Shown here: positions 8,575-16,092 of the stretch, piece by piece | Position numbering within the stretch: position 1 is the first letter of the stretch | Layout of the letters: every line of letters starts with the position of its first letter | Assembly: GCF_024171925.1 (NCBI RefSeq) | Contig: NZ_JAMTCO010000025.1 | Span: 1 to 34,173 of the forward strand | Source of the DNA: Actinokineospora diospyrosa | GTDB lineage: Bacteria > Actinomycetota > Actinomycetes > Mycobacteriales > Pseudonocardiaceae | Reading direction: 5' to 3' | Length of the DNA stretch: 34,173 bases | The notes under the pieces: generated by a model | What the model was told of the DNA's origin: nothing | The model's database searches: none | Seen by the model: the letters and a program-made list of their open reading frames with translations, nothing else | Translations under genes and position numbers: made by a program

Positions 8575-10221
8575 ATGCGCCACGGCGGCACGCTCACCCT
8601 GGTCGGCGCCGGCGACGCCGACAGCCTCGACCCCGCGCTGTCGGTGCACACCGCGACGAGGGGGATCCTGCGCGCCTACACCCGCCAACTCGTGACCTAC
8701 CGCGCCGGGCGGGACCAACAGGCCGCCGGAACCGTCGTCGCCGACATGGCGACAGAGCTACCTACCCGCGAGAACGGGCGTCTCGACGCCGGCGGGCAGG
8801 AGTATGTGTTCACCATCAGACCCGGTGTGCGGTGGGATGACCACCGACCCGTCACCGCCTCTGACATCGCCCGCGGCCTCAAGCGCCTGGCGCACCCCGA
8901 CGCCCCCAGTCCTGCATTGACCTACTTCGCCAGGACCATCCGCGGCCTGGCAGAGCTACGCGACCAACTGGCCTCGGTAGACCCAACAGAGGTCGCCAAG
9001 GTCATCGAGTGCGCCAAGCTGGAGGGCATAGAGGTCATCGGTACCGACACCGTCGTCCTGCGCACCTTGGGTCACTCGGTGGACTTCCTCAACATCCTCG
9101 CGCTGCCAAGCGCGACACCCGCGCCCATCGACTACTCCGGTTTCCTGCCCGGCAGCGAGGACATCGTGCGCCGGTTGCGGTCCAACGGCCCGTACCGGGT
9201 GGAGACCTACGTCCCCGGCAAGGAGATCCACCTGGGCCGCAACCCGGCGTGGGATCCCGCGACCGACCCGGTGCGCGCCGCTTACCTTGACGGGATCTCG
9301 GTGCGGATGGGGGTCTCCGAGCACGAGGCGTTCCGACTCGTGGACACCGGCGAGGTGGACATGTTGTGGGACATCCAGCCGATGACGGTAGAGCTACCGC
9401 GTCTGTTTGGCGATCCTCGCCTGGAGATCCACCCCGCCGGTTTGCTCAGCCCTTACCTCGCCGTGAACATGCTCAGCCCCAACGAGAACCGCGCCACGAG
9501 CAAGGTGGAGGTGCGACGGGCGGTGTCGGTGGCGTTGAACCGCGAAGCCGTCTCGCGGGTATGGGGTGGCCCCCGGCTCAGCGACCTCGCATGGCGGATC
9601 CTGCCGCCACTGTGCTCGGCGTACACGCCTATCGCGCCGGTGTCGGAAGGCACGCCTACCGGCGACCCGGACCTGGCGCGGTCCCTGCTGGCCGAGGCGG
9701 GCTACCCGGACGGGGTGACCCTGCGGATGGTGCACCGCGACCGCGACATCCACCCGGAGTCGGTACACGAGATGGGCGTCGCTCTAGCTCGTGCGGGCAT
9801 CACGCTGCGGGCCGTGCCGGTGTCGATCACCGAGCTGTTCACCACCTACTTCGCTTCCGCCGAACCCGCCGTGCGCGGCGACTGGGACCTGGCGTTCACC
9901 GGCTGGGAACCGGACTGGCACGGCGACAACGCGCGCACCTACCTGCAGCCGCTGTTCGAGAGCCGCCCCGAGGGCAGCTGGAACCTGGGCTTCTACGCCA
10001 GCCCCCAGGTCGACCGGCTCCTCGCCGAAGGACGCGACGCCGAGGACCGGGCGCTGGCCAACGCCGCTTACCGGGCCGTGGAGGCGCAAGTGCTGCGGGA
10101 CATGGCGGTGATACCGGTGCTGTTCGCCCACCAGTACTGGTTCCACTCCCCCGCGGTGTGCGGCTGGGAGCCCTACCCGGTGCTCAACGGCGATCTTACG
10201 AATGTGTGGCGGGCGCCTTGA
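8575..10221 (+). CDS. Family-5 (DppA/OppA-type) solute-binding protein without export signal
   Basis: A 548-aa protein with the fold signature of extracellular solute-binding protein family 5 (peptide or nickel binders): the N-terminal GGTLTLVGAGDADSLDPALS, the GVRWDDHRPVTASDIARGL segment, SNGPYRVETYVPGKEIHLGRNPAWD, and a C-terminal WDLAFTGWEPDWHG region. ATG 8575 has GAGAGG upstream and the mature-type domain begins at residue 3, so there is no signal peptide and no lipobox cysteine; extending the frame upstream would run into the kinase gene. No permease or ATPase gene is nearby. A cytoplasmic peptide- or metabolite-binding role is therefore more likely than transport. It ends tail-to-tail with the opposing homocysteine methyltransferase gene, overlapping by 26 bases. 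Confidence 0.85.
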   Translation: MRHGGTLTLVGAGDADSLDPALSVHTATRGILRAYTRQLVTYRAGRDQQAAGTVVADMATELPTRENGRLDAGGQEYVFTIRPGVRWDDHRPVTASDIARGLKRLAHPDAPSPALTYFARTIRGLAELRDQLASVDPTEVAKVIECAKLEGIEVIGTDTVVLRTLGHSVDFLNILALPSATPAPIDYSGFLPGSEDIVRRLRSNGPYRVETYVPGKEIHLGRNPAWDPATDPVRAAYLDGISVRMGVSEHEAFRLVDTGEVDMLWDIQPMTVELPRLFGDPRLEIHPAGLLSPYLAVNMLSPNENRATSKVEVRRAVSVALNREAVSRVWGGPRLSDLAWRILPPLCSAYTPIAPVSEGTPTGDPDLARSLLAEAGYPDGVTLRMVHRDRDIHPESVHEMGVALARAGITLRAVPVSITELFTTYFASAEPAVRGDWDLAFTGWEPDWHGDNARTYLQPLFESRPEGSWNLGFYASPQVDRLLAEGRDAEDRALANAAYRAVEAQVLRDMAVIPVLFAHQYWFHSPAVCGWEPYPVLNGDLTNVWRAP

Positions 10222-10951
10222 GGTGCGCGGCGGTGCTGCCGCAGCAGCCGCCGATAAGAGCGAGGTCGTAGTCCAGGTGCCACCGGGAGAGAGTGTCCAT
10301 CAACCTCTCCCCGGTGACATCGGGGTAAGCGCCCAGCGGACCGTCATACCGTTCCCGCACGGCCTTCAACGCGTCCTCGACGTCCTCGGGTGTACCGCAG
10401 TTCAGCGCGATCAAGGCGGCACCGCCCTCCCACGCCCCCACCACGGCGTCCACAACGGACTCACCCGAAGGGAGCTTGCCGTTGTCCGCGCACTGGAAAC
10501 TCACCCAGGCGGGCTTACCGGACACCACAGCGTGTTCGATGACGACACCCGCCTCGGCCCGGGACGGCATGGACTCGGCGAACACCACGTCCACTCCACA
10601 CCGGACCAACTCGGTCACCAACCACCCGTGCCCCGCCGGATCAGCGGGCCCCACGGACCCCGCCACCGTCACCGACGGCCCCGCCGCGGCCCGCGCGACC
10701 CCCACGGCCGCGTGCACCATCCACGCCGTCCCCGACCCCGGGGCCAGCCCGAGACCGAGCAGTTCCGTTTCAGAGCACCGGAAAGTCGCCGTTGTGATCA
10801 CCTCGGCACCCGCGGCGACGTCGGCCTCGTGCACCGCCCGGATCGCGGCCCGACCGGCGCCGGTGAGCATCGGCCGGTTCGTCCACCACGGGGCCTCGAC
10901 CACGACCCCCGCGTCGCGCAACCCAGTGGGCAGGCTGGTGTCCAAGAGCAC
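10196..10951 (-). CDS. Homocysteine S-methyltransferase family protein
   Basis: A 251-aa zinc-dependent methyltransferase of the homocysteine S-methyltransferase (MmuM/Pfam S-methyl_trans) type, transferring a methyl group from S-methylmethionine or SAM to homocysteine. The conserved zinc ligands are present as LNCGT (Cys185) and GGCCG (Cys236-Cys237), and the start MLLDTSLPTGL replaces the usual DGGxGTxL. I chose the GTG at 10949-10951 because AAGGAGG precedes it by six bases and the conserved domain begins there; the longer open frame upstream is arginine-rich and non-coding. It is slightly shorter than the usual 300 residues. It converges on the solute-binding gene and is divergent from the molybdenum hydroxylase operon, with a near-perfect palindrome in the shared upstream region. 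Confidence 0.85.
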   Translation of the reverse strand: MLLDTSLPTGLRDAGVVVEAPWWTNRPMLTGAGRAAIRAVHEADVAAGAEVITTATFRCSETELLGLGLAPGSGTAWMVHAAVGVARAAAGPSVTVAGSVGPADPAGHGWLVTELVRCGVDVVFAESMPSRAEAGVVIEHAVVSGKPAWVSFQCADNGKLPSGESVVDAVVGAWEGGAALIALNCGTPEDVEDALKAVRERYDGPLGAYPDVTGERLMDTLSRWHLDYDLALIGGCCGSTAAHLKAPATHS

Positions 10952-10982
10952 GGCGCACCTCCTTCGTCTCGAAGTTACCACA

Positions 10983-10998
10983 GGAAACTGAAGTTTCC
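10983..10998. promoter_or_regulatory. Operator-like palindrome between divergent genes
   Basis: GGAAACT-GA-AGTTTCC is a perfect 7-bp inverted repeat with a 2-base spacer, located 32 bases upstream of the homocysteine methyltransferase start (GTG at 10951) and about 150 bases upstream of the iron-sulfur subunit gene. Its position and shape fit a repressor operator, possibly covering the minus-strand promoter. Confidence 0.4.
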
Positions 10999-11145
10999 GC
11001 CGCCGCGCGGCACACCTACCGTGACTAACCAACCCCCGGTAGACCCGCCGAACGGGGCACCCGCACTCACACACCGTGGATAGCGGGTGGATCGGCACCC
11101 GGTGCGGTAGACACGGTAGGACGCGATCGGGGAAAGGGGCGCACC

Positions 11146-11664
11146 GTGGGATTGTCCGGATTTCGGGCCGAGGTCGGCTTCCGGGTGGACGGCGAGCCAC
11201 ACACGCTCGCCGTCGACACCCGCTCGACCGTGCTCGACGTACTACGGGACACGCTGGGCAACACCAGCCCTAAGAAGGGCTGCGACCGCGGGCAGTGCGG
11301 CGCATGCACGGTCCTGCTCGACGGTAGGCGCGTCCTGTCCTGCCTAGTCCTCGCCGTCACCGCAGGCGGCAAGGACATCCTCACCGCCAAGGGGCTCGCC
11401 GCGAACGGGCGGCTCCACCCGGTCCAGCAGGCGTTCTTGGACAACGACGCCCTGCAGTGCGGGTACTGCACACCGGGCCAGGTCTGCTCGGCCGTCGGTG
11501 CGCTCGACGAGTTCGCCGACGGCAAGCCCAGCCACGCCGGTGACGTCACCGCCGAACCGGAGCTCACCAGGGCCGAGATCGCCGAGCGGATAAGCGGGAA
11601 CCTCTGCCGCTGCGGCGCCTACACCGCCATCATCAGCGCCATCGAGCAGGCGGCGGACGCATGA
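11146..11664 (+). CDS. paoA: Molybdenum hydroxylase [2Fe-2S] subunit, PaoA/YagT type
   Basis: Small electron-transfer subunit (172 aa) of a xanthine oxidase-family enzyme. The N-terminal plant-ferredoxin cluster is GCDRGQCGAC plus SC (Cys46, Cys51, Cys54, Cys66) and the helical second cluster is CGYC...CRC (Cys105, Cys108, Cys154, Cys156). It starts at GTG 11146 behind GGAAAGGGG. It has no Tat leader, in contrast to periplasmic PaoA of E. coli, so this enzyme should be cytoplasmic. It overlaps the FAD subunit gene by four bases. Together the three genes give an alpha-beta-gamma aldehyde or purine oxidoreductase; the PaoABC assignment rests mainly on the extra iron-sulfur site in the next subunit. 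The symbol is by similarity. Confidence 0.88.
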   Translation: MGLSGFRAEVGFRVDGEPHTLAVDTRSTVLDVLRDTLGNTSPKKGCDRGQCGACTVLLDGRRVLSCLVLAVTAGGKDILTAKGLAANGRLHPVQQAFLDNDALQCGYCTPGQVCSAVGALDEFADGKPSHAGDVTAEPELTRAEIAERISGNLCRCGAYTAIISAIEQAADA

Positions 11665-12659
11665 GGCCGTTCGACTACCGCACCCCCGCCAACGCCGTGA
11701 CCGCCGTCCAGGCGGTCACCGAGCACCCCGCGGCCGCCTTCCTCGGCGGCGGCACCAACCTCCTCGACCACCTCAAACTCGGCATCACCCACCCCGACCT
11801 GCTCGTCGACGTCACCTCGGTCACCGCCGACACCATCGAGGACTTCCAGGGCGGCCTGCTCATCGGCGCCGCGGCCCGCAACAGCGACATCGCCGCCGAC
11901 TACCGCGTCCGCACCCGCTACCCCGCGCTCGCCGAAGCCCTCCTCTCCGGCGCCTCCGGCCAACTGCGCAACATGGCCACCGCCGCGGGCAACCCACTGC
12001 AACGCACCCGCTGCCCCTACTTCCAGGACCCCACCACACCCTGCAACAAACGACGCCCCGGCTCCGGCTGCGCGGCGATCGGCGGGTTCACCCGCGGCCA
12101 CGCCATCCTCGGCGCCTCCACACACTGCGTCGCCACCCACCCCTCGGACATGGCGGTAGCCCTAACAGCACTAGACGCCACCGTTCACGTCCTTAGCGCC
12201 CAAGGGGAACGCACCATCCCCTTCGCCGAGCTACACCGACTCCCCGGCGCCGACCCCACCCGGGACACCGTCCTCGATCACGGCGACCTCATCACGCTCA
12301 TCGAACTGCCCTACTCCCCCATCGCCCGACAATCCCGCTACTACAAGGTCCGAGACCGAGCGTCCTTCGCCTTCGCCCTGGTGTCGGTCGCGGCAGCGCT
12401 TACCGTCACCGATGGCGTCATCAGCGACGCCCGCCTCGCCTTCGGCGGCATCGCCCACAAGCCCTGGCGGGCCAACCGAGCCGAACAGATCCTCATCGGC
12501 GAACCCGCGACCGACGCCACCTACCGCCTGGCGGCCGAGCACGAACTGGCTGACGCGCGCACCCTCGACGGGCTCGACGGCGGCAACGCCTTCAAGGTCC
12601 CGCTCCTGATCCGTACCGTCGTCTCCGTCCTACGCAGGCTGGCCGAGGAGCCACGATGA
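11661..12659 (+). CDS. paoB: Molybdenum hydroxylase FAD subunit with extra [4Fe-4S] site, PaoB/YagS type
   Basis: A 332-aa FAD-binding subunit. The FAD pyrophosphate loop is AAFLGGGTNLLDHLK near residue 30, and AAARNSDIAADYRVR and QLRNMATAAGNPLQRTRCPY form the second FAD-binding region. Four cysteines in an inserted loop (Cys118, Cys128, Cys137, Cys156; C-x9-C-x8-C-x18-C) reproduce the [4Fe-4S] cluster loop known in PaoB and 4-hydroxybenzoyl-CoA reductase-type subunits, and are absent from ordinary xanthine dehydrogenase FAD domains. Both ends overlap neighbours by four bases (ATGA type), consistent with 1:1:1 subunit synthesis. Confidence 0.88.
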   Translation: MRPFDYRTPANAVTAVQAVTEHPAAAFLGGGTNLLDHLKLGITHPDLLVDVTSVTADTIEDFQGGLLIGAAARNSDIAADYRVRTRYPALAEALLSGASGQLRNMATAAGNPLQRTRCPYFQDPTTPCNKRRPGSGCAAIGGFTRGHAILGASTHCVATHPSDMAVALTALDATVHVLSAQGERTIPFAELHRLPGADPTRDTVLDHGDLITLIELPYSPIARQSRYYKVRDRASFAFALVSVAAALTVTDGVISDARLAFGGIAHKPWRANRAEQILIGEPATDATYRLAAEHELADARTLDGLDGGNAFKVPLLIRTVVSVLRRLAEEPR

Positions 12660-14713
12660 GCGCCATCGGCCAAGACATCCCCCGCCGCGACGGGTACGCC
12701 AAGGTCACCGGTACGGCCACTTACGCCTACGAGGCCGACGTGGACAACGCCGCCTACTGCGTTCTCCTACAAGCCAGCATCGCCCGCGGCCAAGTGTCCG
12801 AAATAGACATCACCGAGGCGTTGGCGCTACCGGGAGTCCTGACCATCCTCACCCCAGGGCAGGTCGAGAAGATCCACCAGGTCGACGACACCGAGCTGTA
12901 CGTACTACAAGACGGCGAAGTCGACTACCGCGGACAGATCATCGGCGCGGTCGTCGCCGACACCCCCGAGATAGCCCACCACGCCGCGTCCCTCGTCCAC
13001 TTCAGCTACCACGTGGACGAACACGACAGCACCTTCTCCCCCGACCGTCACGACCTCTACAAACCCGACCGCCTCGGCACCGGCGAACCTACCGACACCA
13101 AGACCGGCGACATCGACGCCGCCATGCGTAAGGCGCCACACACCATCACCCAGACCTACACAACGGCCACCAACCACAACAACCCCATGGAACCGCACGC
13201 CACAACGGCTCTATGGCAAGACGACGCCCTGATCCTGTGGGACTCCACCCAAGGCGTCCACGCCGTGCGCACCACCATCGCCCAGGTCTTCGGACTGGAC
13301 ACCGACCAGGTCCGCGTCATCTGCCCCTACGTCGGCGGCGGATTCGGCGCGAAAGGCGAACCCCACCCCCACATCGTCGTCGCCACCCTGGCCGCCCGCG
13401 CCCTGCCCGGCCGCCCCATCCGCCTCGCTCTCACCCGCGCCCAGATGTTCGCCCTCGTCGGCTACCGCCCACCCACCGTCCAACACACCCGCCTCGCCGC
13501 CGACGAACACGGCACCCTCACCGGCATCGCCCTGGCCGCCGTCAACCAGACCGCCAGGATCACCGAGTTCACCGAGAACGCGGGCTCACCCACCCGGACC
13601 ATGTACGCCGCGCCCAACCGGGCCACCAGCCACCGGCTCGTGGTGCTCGACGTCGCCGTCCCGACCTGGATGCGCGCCCCCGGCGAGTGCCCCGGCATGT
13701 TCGGCCCCGAGGTCGCCATCGACGAGCTCGCCGAGGCCCTCGGCGTCGACCCCATCGACCTGCGCGTGCGCAACGAGCCCGAGGTCGACCCCGACTCCGG
13801 CAAGCCCTTCTCCAGCCGCAACCTCGTCGCCTGCCTGCGCGAGGGCGCCGACCGGTTCGGCTGGGCCGACCGCGCACCCCGCCGCGACGGCGACTGGCTC
13901 GTCGGCACCGGCGTCGCCGCCTCCGTCTTCCCCGCCTTCACCATGCAGGCCACCGCGGCCATCCGCTACGACCAGGGCCGCTACATCGTCGAGATCGGCG
14001 CCGCTGACTTGGGCACCGGCGCCTGGACAGTCCTCCCGCAGATCGCCGCGGACGCGCTAGAGGTGCCTCTCGAGCAGATCGATATCGGCATCGGTGACAC
14101 CACCTACCCACGCGCCTCTGTGGCGGGTGGCTCCACCGGTACCGCTACCTGGGGCTCGGCGATCCTTACTGCCGCCGAGGCGTTCCGCGACAAGTTCGGC
14201 GATGACCCCGACGACGGCGACGAGATGGAGGGGTCCATCTCCAAGCCGCCGTTCCACGAGGACTACGCGACCTACGCGTTCGGCGCCCAGTTCGCCGAGG
14301 TCCGCGTGCACGCCGACACCGCGGAGATCCGCGTCCCCCGCCTGCTCGGTGTCTTCGCCGCGGGCCGCATCGTCAACCCCCGCACCGCCCGCTCCCAGTT
14401 CACCGGCGGCATGACCATGGGCCTGTCCATGGCGCTGCACGAGTCCAGCTCGCTCGACCCCCGCTTCGGGCACGTCATCAACCACGACCTCGCCGAGTAC
14501 CACATCGCCACCTGCGCCGACGCCACCAACGTCGAGGCGCACTGGATCGACGAGCACGACCCCCACGTCAACGCGCTCGGCGTCAAGGGCATCGGCGAGA
14601 TCGGCATCGTGGGCACCGCCGCGGCCATCGTCAACGCCGCGCACCACGCCACCGGGGTCCGCGTCCGCGACCTGCCGCTGACCTTGGACAAGCTCCTCCC
14701 CGGCCTGCCCTGA
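12656..14713 (+). CDS. paoC: Molybdenum hydroxylase large (Moco) subunit, PaoC/YagR type
   Basis: A 685-aa molybdopterin-binding catalytic subunit. It shows the IGQDIPRRDGYAKVTGTATYAYE start, the dinucleotide-region motif YVGGGFGAKGEPHPH, the R-APGE-PG segment at the substrate funnel, and the catalytic glutamate in VKGIGEIG (Glu648) near the C-terminus. It is a little shorter than E. coli PaoC (732 aa). The enzyme should oxidise an aldehyde or heterocycle with water as oxygen source. Neither a PaoD/XdhC insertion chaperone nor cofactor genes are in the window, so maturation must be supplied elsewhere. The substrate is unknown. Confidence 0.88.
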   Translation: MSAIGQDIPRRDGYAKVTGTATYAYEADVDNAAYCVLLQASIARGQVSEIDITEALALPGVLTILTPGQVEKIHQVDDTELYVLQDGEVDYRGQIIGAVVADTPEIAHHAASLVHFSYHVDEHDSTFSPDRHDLYKPDRLGTGEPTDTKTGDIDAAMRKAPHTITQTYTTATNHNNPMEPHATTALWQDDALILWDSTQGVHAVRTTIAQVFGLDTDQVRVICPYVGGGFGAKGEPHPHIVVATLAARALPGRPIRLALTRAQMFALVGYRPPTVQHTRLAADEHGTLTGIALAAVNQTARITEFTENAGSPTRTMYAAPNRATSHRLVVLDVAVPTWMRAPGECPGMFGPEVAIDELAEALGVDPIDLRVRNEPEVDPDSGKPFSSRNLVACLREGADRFGWADRAPRRDGDWLVGTGVAASVFPAFTMQATAAIRYDQGRYIVEIGAADLGTGAWTVLPQIAADALEVPLEQIDIGIGDTTYPRASVAGGSTGTATWGSAILTAAEAFRDKFGDDPDDGDEMEGSISKPPFHEDYATYAFGAQFAEVRVHADTAEIRVPRLLGVFAAGRIVNPRTARSQFTGGMTMGLSMALHESSSLDPRFGHVINHDLAEYHIATCADATNVEAHWIDEHDPHVNALGVKGIGEIGIVGTAAAIVNAAHHATGVRVRDLPLTLDKLLPGLP

Positions 14714-14753
14714 CCTCCGTCTTGGCGTCTTGTGCCCCGCTGGGTCGGGACTG

Positions 14754-14818
14754 CGGTTTCTAACCAACTACTGGTTATCTTGATAGCGCATAGTTGATAT
14801 TTACGTGTAGCTATAGGG
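14754..14818. promoter_or_regulatory. AT-rich regulatory patch with inverted repeat before the sirtuin gene
   Basis: About 65 bases of unusually low GC between the large subunit and the sirtuin gene. It holds the inverted repeat TAACCA-N5-TGGTTA (14761-14777), TTGATA twice (14780-14785, 14794-14799) and TATAGG (14812-14817). A sirtuin promoter with an overlapping operator is likely, but no single -35/-10 pair with ideal spacing stands out. The nonamer CTAACCAAC at 14760-14768 also occurs at 11025-11033 before the molybdenum hydroxylase operon. Confidence 0.45.
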
Positions 14819-14871
14819 CAGGGGATGGTTGGTGGTCCGGCCAGCCGCTGGGAGGTCCGTAGACTGAGGAC

Positions 14872-15777
14872 ATGGGCGCCCACGAAACGGCTGGCATGTC
14901 GAGGCAGCGCACCCGTCCCACGCTCACCTGGACCCCCACCGGCGCCCCACTCCCCCGCACCACCAGCCTCGACGAGGTGGTCGACGTCGTCGCTCGGGGC
15001 AACGTCGCGATCCTGAGCGGGGCGGGCCTGTCGACGGAGTCGGGCATCCCGGACTACCGGGGCGAGGCGGGCAGCCTGCGCAAGCACGTCCCGATGACCT
15101 ACAGCGAGTTCACCAGCACCCCTTACGCCCGGCAGCGCTACTGGGCGCGCAGCCACGTCGGGTGGCACACCATCGCCGCGGCGGCCCCCAACTCCGGGCA
15201 CCTCGCGGTCACCGCACTGCACGCGGCGGGGCTGCTCACCGGCGTCATCACCCAGAACGTCGACGGCCTGCACCAGGCGGCGGGCACACCCGACGTGATC
15301 GACCTGCACGGCAACCTCGACCGGGTCATCTGCCTGCAGTGCCGACAGCAGACCCCGCGCACCCAACTCGACGAGCGCCTACGCGCGGCCAACCCCGACT
15401 TCGTGGCGACCTCGGATGTCATCAACCCCGACGGCGACGTCGAGCTGGCCGAAGCCGCCACGCTGGCGTTCACCGTGGTCGGCTGCCACTCGTGCGGGGG
15501 TGTGCTGAAGCCGGACGTGGTCTTCTTCGGTGAGAACGTCCCGGCCGAGCGGGTGCGGGACTGCAACGACCTCGTCGACAGCGCCGCCGCGGTGCTGGTG
15601 CTGGGCTCGTCGTTGACCGTGATGTCCGGCCTGCGATTCGTTCGCCGCGCCGCGGGCAACGGCACCCCGGTGCTCATCGTCACCCTTGGCGAGACCAGGG
15701 GCGACCCGCACGCCACGGTGCGCGTCGACCGCCCACTCGGCCCCGCCCTGACCGAACTCGTCGCCCGCCTCTCCTGA
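14872..15777 (+). CDS. Sir2-family NAD-dependent protein deacylase (sirtuin)
   Basis: A 301-aa sirtuin that removes acyl groups from lysines using NAD. The NAD-binding GAGLSTESGIPDYRG (about 48-62), TQNVDGLH, catalytic His146 in DLHGN, and a structural zinc site (Cys154, Cys157, Cys205, Cys208) are all present, as is the late GSSLTVMSG nucleotide motif. ATG 14872 follows GAGGA; another ATG 24 bases later is possible. The intact zinc site makes it a housekeeping-type deacylase rather than one of the NADase Sir2 domains of antiphage systems such as ThsA or DSR. It ends three bases before the 10-bp repeats that precede the CHAT/KAP operon, but the gap and repeats suggest separate transcription. 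Confidence 0.92.
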   Translation: MGAHETAGMSRQRTRPTLTWTPTGAPLPRTTSLDEVVDVVARGNVAILSGAGLSTESGIPDYRGEAGSLRKHVPMTYSEFTSTPYARQRYWARSHVGWHTIAAAAPNSGHLAVTALHAAGLLTGVITQNVDGLHQAAGTPDVIDLHGNLDRVICLQCRQQTPRTQLDERLRAANPDFVATSDVINPDGDVELAEAATLAFTVVGCHSCGGVLKPDVVFFGENVPAERVRDCNDLVDSAAAVLVLGSSLTVMSGLRFVRRAAGNGTPVLIVTLGETRGDPHATVRVDRPLGPALTELVARLS

Positions 15778-15780
15778 CAG

Positions 15781-15830
15781 CGGTGAACCGCGGTGAACCG
15801 TGGTGAATCGCGGCGAATAGTGACGAAGAG
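15781..15830 (+). repeat. Five 10-bp tandem repeats upstream of the KAP/CHAT operon
   Basis: Five consecutive 10-base units read CGGTGAACCG, CGGTGAACCG, TGGTGAATCG, CGGCGAATAG, TGACGAAGAG, decaying from identical to about half matching; a sixth unit is barely recognisable. The consensus is YGGYGAAYMG. The period equals about one helical turn, so all units face the same side of the DNA, as in regulator-binding arrays. The array lies between the sirtuin stop and the operon start and does not code. Confidence 0.75.
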
Positions 15831-15841
15831 TGGACAGTTCG

Positions 15842-15847
15842 TTGACA
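15842..15847 (+). promoter_or_regulatory. TTGACA hexamer, possible -35 of the KAP/CHAT operon
   Basis: A perfect consensus TTGACA follows the tandem repeats by 11 bases and lies 72 bases before the first ATG of the operon. A good -10 at normal distance is not visible; TAGACG at 15871-15876 is 23 bases away, too far for a standard promoter without an activator. The repeats directly upstream could be where such an activator or a repressor binds. Confidence 0.35.
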
Positions 15848-15918
15848 CAGCGGTAACAGCACCGTTCGCGTAGACGATCATTGGTGTGCCCCGTCCCACC
15901 TCGGCAAGGAGGACGCGC

Positions 15919-16092
15919 ATGCCCGGCGACGACAACGAAGTGGACGGCCCGGTAGGCGTTCCGGCCGCTGATGGACCTGTCTGGCTCGGGGTCCTGAAAT
16001 CCACACCCGCCGAGATCGACTTCGACGCCCTACCAGTGGAACTGCGGCCGACGCCGGAAGCCCCACAGGACGCCGTCACGGAATCCGAATGA
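15919..16092 (+). CDS. 57-aa acidic protein, first gene of the KAP/CHAT operon
   Basis: Small hypothetical protein starting at ATG 15919 with a strong AAGGAGG seven bases upstream; the frame could be extended to a GTG at 15886, but that has no ribosome site. It is acidic and Pro/Val-rich with no signal peptide or membrane segment; the middle contains VWLGVLKSTPAEIDFDAL and the tail is charged. I do not recognise a family. Its stop overlaps the start of the membrane-protein gene by four bases (ATGA), so it is translationally coupled to the NTPase and CHAT protease. It could be a regulator, an adaptor, or the cleavage substrate of the CHAT protease; all three are inference from position. Confidence 0.68.
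   Translation: MPGDDNEVDGPVGVPAADGPVWLGVLKSTPAEIDFDALPVELRPTPEAPQDAVTESE

Noticed and set aside
11146..14713. Molybdenum hydroxylase being a labile-selenium enzyme because sel genes are in the window
   Set aside because: It is more than 12 kb from selB, at the near end of the sel locus, and has a PaoABC-type architecture; nothing in the sequence supports selenium.
14872..15777. Sirtuin as part of an antiphage Sir2 system with the KAP/CHAT operon
   Set aside because: It has the intact deacylase zinc site and is separated by repeats and a likely promoter, so a housekeeping role is more likely.
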